13,306 bases of DNA from an uncultured Oscillospiraceae bacterium (lineage in GTDB: Bacteria > Bacillota > Clostridia > Oscillospirales > Ruminococcaceae), in NCBI GenBank assembly GCA_904502045.1, contig CAJGEB010000016.1, positions 1-13,306 on the forward strand, in the 5' to 3' direction. The notes under the pieces were generated by a model. It had not been told where the DNA came from. It searched no databases and saw only the letters and a program-made list of their open reading frames with translations. This document shows, piece by piece, positions 1 to 6,600 of this stretch (the stretch's first letter is position 1; each line of letters opens with the position of its first letter). The translations under genes and the position numbers were made by a program.

Positions 1-631
1 ACAGTAACAGCAACGTTAACCACGCGGGCTTTACCATCGGCATTACTATTGTCCAAAGAATTCTGAACTCTTTTGCACCGTCTATTCTCGCTGCCTCTAT
101 CATTGCATCGGGTATCTGTTCCATAAAGTTCTTCAGCAGGTACAGACCCATCGTTCCTGACATCGCAGGGAGTATGAGCGCCCAATAGGTATTCAGTATG
201 CCCATATAGTTCATTACCAAATATCTCGGAATCGCCAATACGTATCCTGAGAACATCAACGAAAGAACGATAATTTCAAATATAACTCCTCTGCTGCGCA
301 GATTTTTGTTTTTAGAAAGCGGATACGCCGCCATTGCCGCAAATATAATGTGTCCGAATGTCGCCACTACGGTTATTACTATGCTGTTAAATACATATCT
401 CATAAAAGGAACGTAAGAGGTTCCCAATACGGACGTCAAGTCAGCGAAGTTTTTAAGCGAAGGTCTGACTACATAAAATCTCGGAGGATAGTAGAACAGC
501 TCATCCATAGGCTTTAACGCAGTAATTATCGCATAGTAAAGAGGTAACGCCATTATTACAGCTACTACAGCCAAAAATATAAATAATACTGCATTTCCCC
601 ACCGAGAACGGCTTATCATCATCTTTTTCAA
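1..631 (-). CDS. Carbohydrate ABC transporter permease, MalG-like (CUT1), partial
   Basis: Inner-membrane permease of a sugar importer, pairing with the MalF-like permease just upstream. The reading frame runs off the left window edge, giving 210 residues where MalG-type proteins usually have about 275-300. I chose a TTG start at 631-629 because GGGGTG (639-644) lies 7 nt before it; ATG codons three and four codons later lack a site of their own. Residues 12-35 form the first membrane helix (preceding a cytoplasmic basic start, KKMMISRSR), with further helices near 78-104, 116-134 and 148-168. The ATPase-docking EAA loop is clear at about 179-202 (EAARIDGAKEFRILWTIVMP), the hallmark of binding-protein-dependent permeases. 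The gap to the upstream permease is 30 nt, so they are almost certainly co-transcribed. The sugar cannot be read from the sequence. Confidence 0.9.
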   Translation of the reverse strand, partial: MKKMMISRSRWGNAVLFIFLAVVAVIMALPLYYAIITALKPMDELFYYPPRFYVVRPSLKNFADLTSVLGTSYVPFMRYVFNSIVITVVATFGHIIFAAMAAYPLSKNKNLRSRGVIFEIIVLSLMFSGYVLAIPRYLVMNYMGILNTYWALILPAMSGTMGLYLLKNFMEQIPDAMIEAARIDGAKEFRILWTIVMPMVKPAWLTLLLL

Positions 632-661
632 CGTTTCTCACCCCATTCTTGTGTTGCAAAA

Positions 662-1612
662 TTAATATGTTTTTTCTTTCAATAATCTCAGTATAAGTCT
701 ACTGGTGAGAACGGTAAACGCGAAGAGCACTACCGCTATTGCCATTGCATAACCCATCTCATATCTTGCAGTACCGTAGTCTTGCATGTGAAGTACAACG
801 GTGTGCGCCGCGTACAAGGGGCTGGGGAATCCTGCCAGGTTTGCAGCTATATCACTTACTGCAAACGCACCTGTTATCTGGAGTATTGCACCGAGCTTAA
901 GCTGCGGCTTCATCGAAGGCAGTGTTACATATCCAAGCTCCTGCCATCTGTTCTTTATTCCGTCTATTGCAGCTGCCTCGTAAAGCTCTCTGTCTACGCC
1001 CTGGAGTCCTGCGATAAATACGAGGAATCCGGTACCCAAGCTCATCCACAACTGTACGAAGATTATGATCCACAGCATATAAGTCGGGTCTTTAAGCCAC
1101 AGTACAGGGGAATCTATAAGTCCAAGCTGAGTAAGGACACTGTTCAAAATTCCGTAAGAGTCTCCGGAGAAGATATACTGGAAGATAAATACCAAGCTTC
1201 CGCACATCGAAGGAATGTAGAACATAAAGGTCGCCGCTGTTCTGAGCTTCGGTCCGAGCTCATTTATAAGCCACGCAAAGATAAGACACATAAAGTAACT
1301 TACCGGACCGGTGATGATAGCGAAGATCAATGTGTTCTTTACGCCGATCATAAATATATCGTCGTCAAGGAAAAGTCTTTTAAAGTTATCCCAACCTACC
1401 CACGTAGGAGGTGAAATAATGTTGTAATAGAAGAAGCTGAGTACTACCGAAACTAATACGGGAAGTACTATAAATACCAAGAACAAAATCATGAACGGAG
1501 CCATCATAACATAGGAGGAAGTATTCTCTTTAATATCCCTGATCAGTCCGCCCTTTTTCTTTTTCTTAGGCTTAACAGGCGTCTGCACTGCTTTTGCACT
1601 TAACTCGCTCAT
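662..1612 (-). CDS. Carbohydrate ABC transporter permease, MalF-like (CUT1)
   Basis: First permease of the importer, 316 residues, the usual size for the family. A cytoplasmic N-terminus with a lysine run (residues 14-20) precedes six predicted membrane segments (about 34-62, 92-117, 127-148, 180-202, 240-262 and 285-308). The EAA loop lies at about 212-236 (YEAAAIDGIKNRWQE, then LPSMKP), where the ATPase docks. The ATG start has GGAG 7 nt upstream, overlapping the end of the binding-protein gene; the gap between the two genes is 10 nt, so translation may be coupled. The gene order binding protein, MalF-like, MalG-like is standard for CUT1 sugar importers. These often use a shared MsmX-type ATPase encoded elsewhere, which fits the lack of an ATPase gene here. 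Substrate unknown. Confidence 0.93.
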   Translation of the reverse strand: MSELSAKAVQTPVKPKKKKKGGLIRDIKENTSSYVMMAPFMILFLVFIVLPVLVSVVLSFFYYNIISPPTWVGWDNFKRLFLDDDIFMIGVKNTLIFAIITGPVSYFMCLIFAWLINELGPKLRTAATFMFYIPSMCGSLVFIFQYIFSGDSYGILNSVLTQLGLIDSPVLWLKDPTYMLWIIIFVQLWMSLGTGFLVFIAGLQGVDRELYEAAAIDGIKNRWQELGYVTLPSMKPQLKLGAILQITGAFAVSDIAANLAGFPSPLYAAHTVVLHMQDYGTARYEMGYAMAIAVVLFAFTVLTSRLILRLLKEKTY

Positions 1613-1622
1613 AAGATCACTC

Positions 1623-4448
1623 CTATTCTATATTGAATTCTTTACGTTTTCTGGCTATTTCTTCATTGATAATATTTACGTACTTTATTATAGACGCTCT
1701 CGGAACCTCTCCAAGCTCATAAACCTCTCTGAATGCGTTGTCTACGTTACGTCCAACAATGTAGCTTCCGGGAATAGCAGGTATTACCTGTACATGATCC
1801 CACTGCTCTCTTATTACGTCTATAATCTTAGCCTGCCAAGCAAAGTTATTTACTGCTTCAACGTTTGCGGAACCGTAACGAGCACCTGCACCAAGTACAG
1901 CCTCGATTTCCATTCCGTATCTGGTCTGGATCTCAGTTGAAGTAAACCATTTCATAAACTCCCAAGAATTCTTCTCGGAGGTTTCATCGCCCGTCTTAAA
2001 CATTACAACAGAAGTAACTTCTCCCGCTACTGCACGGTTAATGTTGCCATCCTCATCAACGGTTCCCGGAACAAGTGCTACGTCCCAAAGACCCTTGATT
2101 TCAGGTGCGGTTACTACCAAGCTGTTATAGGTCAGGTAGTCTACTATTCCTATGGGCATCTCACCCATTCTGAATCTGGTCAAGAAGTTGTACTCTGTCG
2201 GTACTCCGTAATGGGTATAGAGCTTACAGTATTCTGTAAATGCTTCGATTGCTTCCGGAGAGTCAAGGAGACATTCTGACTTGTCGTCACTATAATACTG
2301 TCCGCCGTGCTGGAACAGTAAAGTTTCAAACGTAAGTCCACCGAAAGCGAGGTTGTTTTCCTGGAGTTTGTATACGCAGCTGTAAACCTCTTCCCAAGTT
2401 TGAGGAACCTCAAGTCCGAGCTCAGCAAAGATATCCGTTCTGTAGAATATCATCGAGAAGCTCTGTGTCATCGGTAATCCGTATACCTTTCCGAGATACT
2501 CAAAAGGAGTCATTGCCGACGGCATAAAGCGCTTGGTTACTTCCTCATAGTCATCAAATTGCTTGATATCTACGAGCGCGCCTCTCAGTCCGTAGTCTAC
2601 CGGCAACGTCTTACTTACCGATACTGCTACGTCTGGAGAATTTCCTGCCGCTACCGAGTAAAGCAATACCGATTCGCTGGTAACTATGTTCATATTTACG
2701 TTTACCTGATATTCAGCGGTAAAGCTGTCGTCTATTATGCTCTTAACGGTGTTCGCCTGCTCCTGACCGAGAAGTACCCATACGTCGATACTCTCTCCGC
2801 CGTTATAAACGTTACCTACAGAGGTATAATCCTTTAAGAAGGAAAGGATAAACTTCTTAAGAGTAAGCTTTAAGCTATCCCAGAAATTAGCCTTAGCCTT
2901 AGGTGTAGGAGCATCTGCGGGAAGCAGCTTTATGTAGTCGAGAAGCAGTGACTGCTCACTCATGCTCATAACGGAAGAGGAAAGCGAAGAAAGCGAAGAG
3001 TTAAAGCTGGTAAGTTTCTTGGAGATAGAAAGCTCATCTTTAACCATCTCCATTATCTGATCTGCAACTCTTTCAATAGTGTGCGCTTCACTCGCTCTGC
3101 CGGCAGTCATGCTTCTTACGTACTTAGCCAGATCGTAAAGCTTGTTTGCGTTACTTTCAAGTCTTTCAAGCAGATCGGGGATTCTTATAGTAAGCTGATA
3201 GTCTCTGTAAAGGTCAGGAGTTGCACTGGTTATCATTATGATCTCACTGTATACGCCGAGCAACTCTCTGGTTATCTGTTGGATATTGTAAAGAGCAACC
3301 GCAGTATCACCGAGGTGGTTAGTCATTCTGAGAGTATGCTCACCTTCCTCAAGGTAAATGAGGAGTGCTTCGCCGCTCTCATCAGATACTACCTGTACCT
3401 GCCAATCGGTCGAATAGTCAAACTCGATATTATCAAGCTCGTCAAAAAGAACCTCACCGTCAATCTCAACTCTTCTGGTGGACGGAATTCCCATCAGGAA
3501 GTCCTGAGTATATCTGAACGCCATCTTGTACCATCCGGACGTTTCAACGTTAAAATTATACTCAAGCCACTGACCGTTATTTCTCCAGTTGTATCCGCCT
3601 ACTACGTTGAACTGGGTAAGCTCTGCATTTAACGGTTCATTGTTCGCATTGTTCGTATTGTACTGAGGATAAAGCATCGGGGAAGAACGAAGTATGGAGC
3701 TCTCCGCCTGAATAACTATCTCCTTTACTTCTCCTGCCGGCTTATCCTTGTTAGCCGCGTAGTAATCCTCATAGCTGGGAGCTGCTTTATACTGAGCTAT
3801 TCTAATATACTCAATATTCAGATCCTCACTGATTCCTACGAGCTCAAAAGTATGGGTTCCGGCAGTAAGATATATATCGTAAGGCTTTCCGAAGGTTCCG
3901 GTGTTATCAGTTACCCAAACCTCCTGCCATACTCCTACCTCTACCTGAGTAGGACGGAGCTGGTTACCCTGGTTATCGGTCTTGATCTCTTCGTACTTAT
4001 CCTTTACTACCTTCGAAAAAGCGATAACCTCAAGCTCATCAAAAGGATATTCGCCGTCGATCTTTATTCCTCTTTCAACGTCAACAAATCGACCTCCGCC
4101 GCCGATATGCTTGATCTTGAAATTGTAAAGACCGTCTTCGGGAACCTCGATAGTCCACGTTACGCTTCCGGTTCCCTCTTTCCACTCAAGCACCTTATTC
4201 TCGGCACCCTCGTAGTCCTTAAGCTCGGTATCTGCGTCCTCGGAAGGTACAGCATTTTCGGCCGGGTATATTTTGTCATAATCCGGCTTATTCTTACCTT
4301 TGTTATTCTGCATATACTCAGAATAGCTGCCTTCCACAGATATGTAGTCGAGCGTTTCGCTTACAGATCCTTCCGCCGCAATCGCGCTGACCGGAACAAT
4401 CTGTAACAACATTATAATTGCAATAAATATCGCCGCTACTTTTCTCAC
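1623..4448 (-). CDS. Very large extracellular solute-binding protein with two tandem N-terminal beta-type domains
   Basis: Captures the ligand for the permeases encoded downstream. At 941 residues it is about twice the size of a classical sugar-binding protein. The start is GTG at 4448, with GGAGG 7 nt upstream. Residues 1-25 are a Sec signal peptide ending in a type I-like site (SAIAA then EGS); no lipobox cysteine is present. Residues 41-222 and 225-397 are two copies of one module: SYxxY..NK.KP at the start, IDGE..FDEL in the middle, and WQ..V.D..G then IYL..G.HT near the end, resembling carbohydrate-binding beta-sandwiches. Residues about 398-510 are helix-rich, followed by an amphipathic stretch (521-540). 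The bacterial solute-binding domain fills about 550-941, with typical pieces such as YGLPMTQSFSMIFYRTDIF and VPQTWEEVY. The fold and role are secure; the module family and the sugar are not. Confidence 0.9.
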   Translation of the reverse strand: MRKVAAIFIAIIMLLQIVPVSAIAAEGSVSETLDYISVEGSYSEYMQNNKGKNKPDYDKIYPAENAVPSEDADTELKDYEGAENKVLEWKEGTGSVTWTIEVPEDGLYNFKIKHIGGGGRFVDVERGIKIDGEYPFDELEVIAFSKVVKDKYEEIKTDNQGNQLRPTQVEVGVWQEVWVTDNTGTFGKPYDIYLTAGTHTFELVGISEDLNIEYIRIAQYKAAPSYEDYYAANKDKPAGEVKEIVIQAESSILRSSPMLYPQYNTNNANNEPLNAELTQFNVVGGYNWRNNGQWLEYNFNVETSGWYKMAFRYTQDFLMGIPSTRRVEIDGEVLFDELDNIEFDYSTDWQVQVVSDESGEALLIYLEEGEHTLRMTNHLGDTAVALYNIQQITRELLGVYSEIIMITSATPDLYRDYQLTIRIPDLLERLESNANKLYDLAKYVRSMTAGRASEAHTIERVADQIMEMVKDELSISKKLTSFNSSLSSLSSSVMSMSEQSLLLDYIKLLPADAPTPKAKANFWDSLKLTLKKFILSFLKDYTSVGNVYNGGESIDVWVLLGQEQANTVKSIIDDSFTAEYQVNVNMNIVTSESVLLYSVAAGNSPDVAVSVSKTLPVDYGLRGALVDIKQFDDYEEVTKRFMPSAMTPFEYLGKVYGLPMTQSFSMIFYRTDIFAELGLEVPQTWEEVYSCVYKLQENNLAFGGLTFETLLFQHGGQYYSDDKSECLLDSPEAIEAFTEYCKLYTHYGVPTEYNFLTRFRMGEMPIGIVDYLTYNSLVVTAPEIKGLWDVALVPGTVDEDGNINRAVAGEVTSVVMFKTGDETSEKNSWEFMKWFTSTEIQTRYGMEIEAVLGAGARYGSANVEAVNNFAWQAKIIDVIREQWDHVQVIPAIPGSYIVGRNVDNAFREVYELGEVPRASIIKYVNIINEEIARKRKEFNIE

Positions 4449-4455
4449 CTTTATG

Positions 4456-4460
4456 CCTCC
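4456..4460 (-). promoter_or_regulatory. Shine-Dalgarno of the binding protein
   Basis: GGAGG on the minus strand, 7 nt before the GTG start at 4448. It fixes GTG as the start; the signal peptide follows directly, which supports the choice. Confidence 0.8.
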
Positions 4461-4663
4461 GTTTCTTTAGATGCGAACTTAAACCGCATTAAATTCAATA
4501 AACACAAGCTTTTTAAACAACAAAAGACAGCACAATCCCGTATTTCCGATTTGGAATCGAAAACCGATTTTGTACCTTTTGCACATACTCAAAATTAATT
4601 CGCATGTCGTTTTTTGCCGATAAATTCGCCCATGTAAATAAATTTTCCGCTGTGTCCGTGACA

Positions 4664-4693
4664 ATATTATCATATTCACCAATTATGTGTCAA
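4664..4693 (-). promoter_or_regulatory. Sigma-A promoter of the sugar transporter operon
   Basis: Minus strand: TTGACA (4688-4693), 18-bp spacer, TAATAT (4664-4669), with an extended -10 TG one base before the hexamer. Transcription should start near 4657, leaving a leader of about 210 nt before the GTG start. A short inverted repeat, TGTC-N3-GACA (4653-4663), straddles the predicted start point and could be an operator. The motif ATTGGTGAA (4675-4683) lies in the spacer and resembles the repeats at 4838-4870. Confidence 0.7.
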
Positions 4694-5007
4694 GCATATT
4701 TTGCTACTCTTTGCTAAATTATTAATATTTTTTTCGTGTTTTTTTATAAAAAACCGATATCTTATAAACAGTACATAAATTTTGCCCGTATTTTTTATGC
4801 ACTTTTACCCGTTTTTTCGGATTTTTCTATTCTGTATAATTTTACCAATAATTTAAGAAATTTTACCAATTTTCTCATTTTATTTTTCTTTATTTTACTC
4901 CTTTTTCGTTTTTCGACTCCCTTCAATTAACCTTTATTTTATTTCTTCGGCATTTTAAATAAAAAATTCAGCTTTTCAGTAAAATTGCACAATTTCAGGC
5001 AATTTAA
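4694..5007. other. AT-rich gene-free stretch
   Basis: I see no gene here. The plus strand is strongly T-rich from about 4725 to 4935. Open frames in it have no ribosome binding site and read as low-complexity Phe/Leu/Asn/Tyr strings. It holds two copies of AATTTTACCAAT (4838-4849 and 4859-4870) and a small perfect inverted repeat, AAATTG-CA-CAATTT (4982-4995). It probably serves as the upstream control region of the sugar operon. Confidence 0.6.
4838..4870 (-). repeat. Two direct copies of ATTGGTAAAATT, 21 bp apart
   Basis: Minus-strand copies occupy 4859-4870 and 4838-4849, identical over 12 bases and spaced 21 bp, about two helical turns. They lie 145-180 bp upstream of the -35 element of the sugar operon. 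A related ATTGGTGAA sits inside that promoter (4675-4683). Direct repeats two turns apart are typical of AraC-type binding sites, but no regulator gene is present here, and the local AT bias makes chance repeats more likely. Confidence 0.4.
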
Positions 5008-5033
5008 TACGCGGAACAAACCTGCTCCGCGTA
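5008..5033. terminator. Strong hairpin downstream of the small gene, orientation ambiguous
   Basis: TACGCGGA (5008-5015) pairs with TCCGCGTA (5026-5033). In minus-strand RNA the stem extends to 11 bp with one G-U pair and a GGUU loop, just 10 nt after the stop of the small gene, but the tail is only UUAAAUUG. In plus-strand RNA the inner stem has an A-C mismatch, but a run of eight or more T follows at about 5037. It probably terminates the small gene, possibly in both directions; no plus-strand gene is seen leading into it. Confidence 0.55.
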
Positions 5034-5043
5034 CCTCTTTTTT

Positions 5044-5226
5044 TTACTGCTTAAAGGTAGATGACACCGTATTCGCCGCATGTCCTATTGCTTTTGTGGC
5101 TTTTTTTGCGGTCTTTTTCATCTTTTTTGTATCCATTTTACCGCTCACTACTCCGCTCACTACCGCTCCGAGAACCATTCCTGCTGCAGTTGTGGCTATC
5201 ACGGTTCCTACTTCCTTCTTTTTCAT
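5044..5226 (-). CDS. Small hydrophobic/basic protein of unknown function
   Basis: A 60-residue protein I do not recognise at family level. Residues 6-29 form a glycine- and valine-rich hydrophobic segment with GxxxG-like spacing (VLGAVVSGVVSG), able to span or insert in a membrane. Residues 30-60 are lysine-rich and amphipathic (KKMKKTAKKATKAIG), like the cytoplasmic tails of YtxH-type small proteins. I chose the ATG at 5226 because GGTGAT (5234-5239) lies 7 nt before it; an in-frame GTG at 5238 would add four residues but falls inside that site. A promoter directly upstream and a hairpin directly downstream suggest a single-gene transcript. That it is a real gene is likely; its function is open. 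Confidence 0.65.
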   Translation of the reverse strand: MKKKEVGTVIATTAAGMVLGAVVSGVVSGKMDTKKMKKTAKKATKAIGHAANTVSSTFKQ

Positions 5227-5246
5227 ATTACTTATCACCGTTCTTC

Positions 5247-5275
5247 ATTTTATCAGGCGTCATACCCAAAAACAA
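5247..5275 (-). promoter_or_regulatory. Predicted promoter of the small gene
   Basis: Minus strand: TTGTTT (5270-5275), 17-bp spacer, TAAAAT (5247-5252), with an extended -10 TG. The start point would be near 5240, leaving a very short leader before the ATG at 5226. The inverted repeat AGGCGTC (5255-5261) / GACGCCT (5277-5283) brackets the -35 element. Confidence 0.5.
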
Positions 5276-5314
5276 AGACGCCTCTTTTATGTTTTCCCCA
5301 TAAAAAAGACGCCT
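5255..5314. repeat. Three GACGCCT half-sites around the small-gene promoter
   Basis: Plus-strand AGGCGTC at 5255-5261 and GACGCCT at 5277-5283 form an inverted repeat; a second GACGCCT lies at 5308-5314. The centres are 22 and 31 bp apart, close to two and three helical turns, so a bound protein could occupy one face of the DNA. The pair could also fold as a hairpin with a 15-nt loop; in plus-strand RNA that hairpin is followed by CUUUUAUGUUUU. An operator role is inference. Confidence 0.4.
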
Positions 5315-5345
5315 TAACCAAGGAATTTTAACCCATTTTTAAATC

Positions 5346-6581
5346 TTACATATTCATATACCTTTTTTGCTCATCACTCAGCGCATCTATCGAAACACCC
5401 ATGGAGCGCAGCTTTATCCTCGCAACGCGCGCATCTATCTCTTCCGGAACCGCGTAAAGTCCCGCCGTAAGCTCCTTGCCGTGTTGCACCATATAAAGAC
5501 AGGAAAGCGCCTGTATCGAAAAGCTCATATCCATAATATCTGCCGGATGTCCGTTTGCAGCAGTAATATTAACGAGCCTTCCCTCAGACAGTAGGTTTAT
5601 CTGTCTGCCGTCAGATAAAAAGTAGCCGTCTATATACGGTCTTACGTTTTCCACTCTCTCGGATATTCCTCTCAAGTCATTCTTATCTATTTCCACGTCA
5701 AAATGTCCTGCATTGGCGAGTATCGCGCCGTCCCTCATTTTAAGAAAATGCTCTTTTGTTATTATTCCGCAGCAGCCAGTGGCAGTAACAAAGAAGTCGC
5801 CCAAGGGAGCCGCCTCTTCCATACGCATTACCGAAAATCCGTCCATCGCCGCCTCAAGCGCTTTTACTTCATCAATTTCGGTAACTATCACCCTTGCGCC
5901 CATTCCCTTGGCGCGCATAGCTATTCCTCTGCCGCACCATCCGTAGCCCGCTACTACCACGTTTTTCCCCGCAAGCAGTACGTTTGTAGCGTTCATTATG
6001 CCGTCCATTACCGATTGTCCCGTACCGTATCTGTTATCAAACAATCTTTTGCAGTCAGCATCATTCACCGCTATCATCGGGTACTTGAGCCTTTTTTCCC
6101 TCGTCATTACCTTGAGGCGATGGATTCCCGTCGTAGTTTCCTCGCAGCCGCCTATAAGATTTGCACCGTACTCAGGACACTCCTCATGCAGAAGCTTTAT
6201 AAAATCCCCGCCATCGTCAACTATCACGTCAGGCTTGTGCGAAAGGGTAGCTTTAAGGTGGCTGAAATATTCCTCCTGCGTACATCCGTGTATCGCATTT
6301 ACTTCTACTCCCAAACTCGCAAGTCCAGCACAAACGTCGTCCTTAGTCGAAAGCGCATTACATCCGCTCGCAAACACTTCGGCTCCCGCTTTATGTAAAA
6401 GATGCGCAAATCTCGCCGTCTTAGCCTCAAGGTGTATCGACATCGCTACCTTTACTCCCGCAAACGGACGCTTTTCGATAAACTCCTTCTCTATCTCATC
6501 GAGTATCGGCATATAGCCCCTTACCCAATCTATCTTCTTTACTCCCTCACCCGCAAGTAACTCATCTCTTATTATACTCAT
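5346..6581 (-). CDS. ahcY: S-adenosylhomocysteine hydrolase, archaeal/Thermotoga type
   Basis: NAD-dependent cytosolic enzyme that splits S-adenosylhomocysteine into homocysteine and adenosine, clearing the product of methyltransferases. I place the start at ATG 6581 (411 residues): AAAGGA (6591-6596) lies 9 nt upstream, whereas the ATG at 6620 is inside rrf2 and lacks a site. Catalytic elements are present: DDGGD (122-126), CEETTTG (146-152), K178 and FDN (181-183). The NAD loop is GYGWCG (212-217). It lacks the extra insert and the C-terminal Lys/Tyr tail of the animal-type enzyme and reads FDNRYGTGQS, as in archaeal and Thermotoga enzymes. The base-binding motif is HLEAKT (50-55) instead of the usual HxTxET, so the natural substrate might be S-inosylhomocysteine. 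It is the last gene of a four-gene operon, 19 nt after rrf2. Confidence 0.93.
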   Translation of the reverse strand: MSIIRDELLAGEGVKKIDWVRGYMPILDEIEKEFIEKRPFAGVKVAMSIHLEAKTARFAHLLHKAGAEVFASGCNALSTKDDVCAGLASLGVEVNAIHGCTQEEYFSHLKATLSHKPDVIVDDGGDFIKLLHEECPEYGANLIGGCEETTTGIHRLKVMTREKRLKYPMIAVNDADCKRLFDNRYGTGQSVMDGIMNATNVLLAGKNVVVAGYGWCGRGIAMRAKGMGARVIVTEIDEVKALEAAMDGFSVMRMEEAAPLGDFFVTATGCCGIITKEHFLKMRDGAILANAGHFDVEIDKNDLRGISERVENVRPYIDGYFLSDGRQINLLSEGRLVNITAANGHPADIMDMSFSIQALSCLYMVQHGKELTAGLYAVPEEIDARVARIKLRSMGVSIDALSDEQKRYMNM

Positions 6582-6590
6582 TTCTCCAAA

Positions 6591-6596
6591 TCCTTT
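6591..6596 (-). promoter_or_regulatory. Shine-Dalgarno deciding the ahcY start
   Basis: AAAGGA on the minus strand, 9 nt before ATG 6581. It favours this start over the upstream in-frame ATG at 6620, which would overlap the 3' end of rrf2 by 20 nt. Confidence 0.7.
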
Positions 6597-6600
6597 CTCA

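Noticed and set aside
3081..3632. Plus-strand frames of up to 184 codons inside the binding-protein gene (also 3852-4406 and 2559-2837)
   Set aside because: They lie wholly inside the strongly supported 941-residue gene on the other strand and show no family features.
4479..4682. 67-codon minus-strand frame in the leader of the sugar operon
   Set aside because: Its start lies between the promoter hexamers, upstream of the predicted transcription start, with no ribosome binding site; the composition is not protein-like.
4736..4930. 64-codon plus-strand frame, rich in Phe, Leu and Asn
   Set aside because: It only reflects the T-rich DNA. It has no ribosome binding site or recognisable features.
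5302..5323. Possible terminator of ahcY: CCTT-GGTT-AAGG followed by CGTC and six T on the minus strand
   Set aside because: The stem has only four base pairs and is separated from the T-run by four bases. Too weak to call, so read-through into the small gene cannot be excluded.
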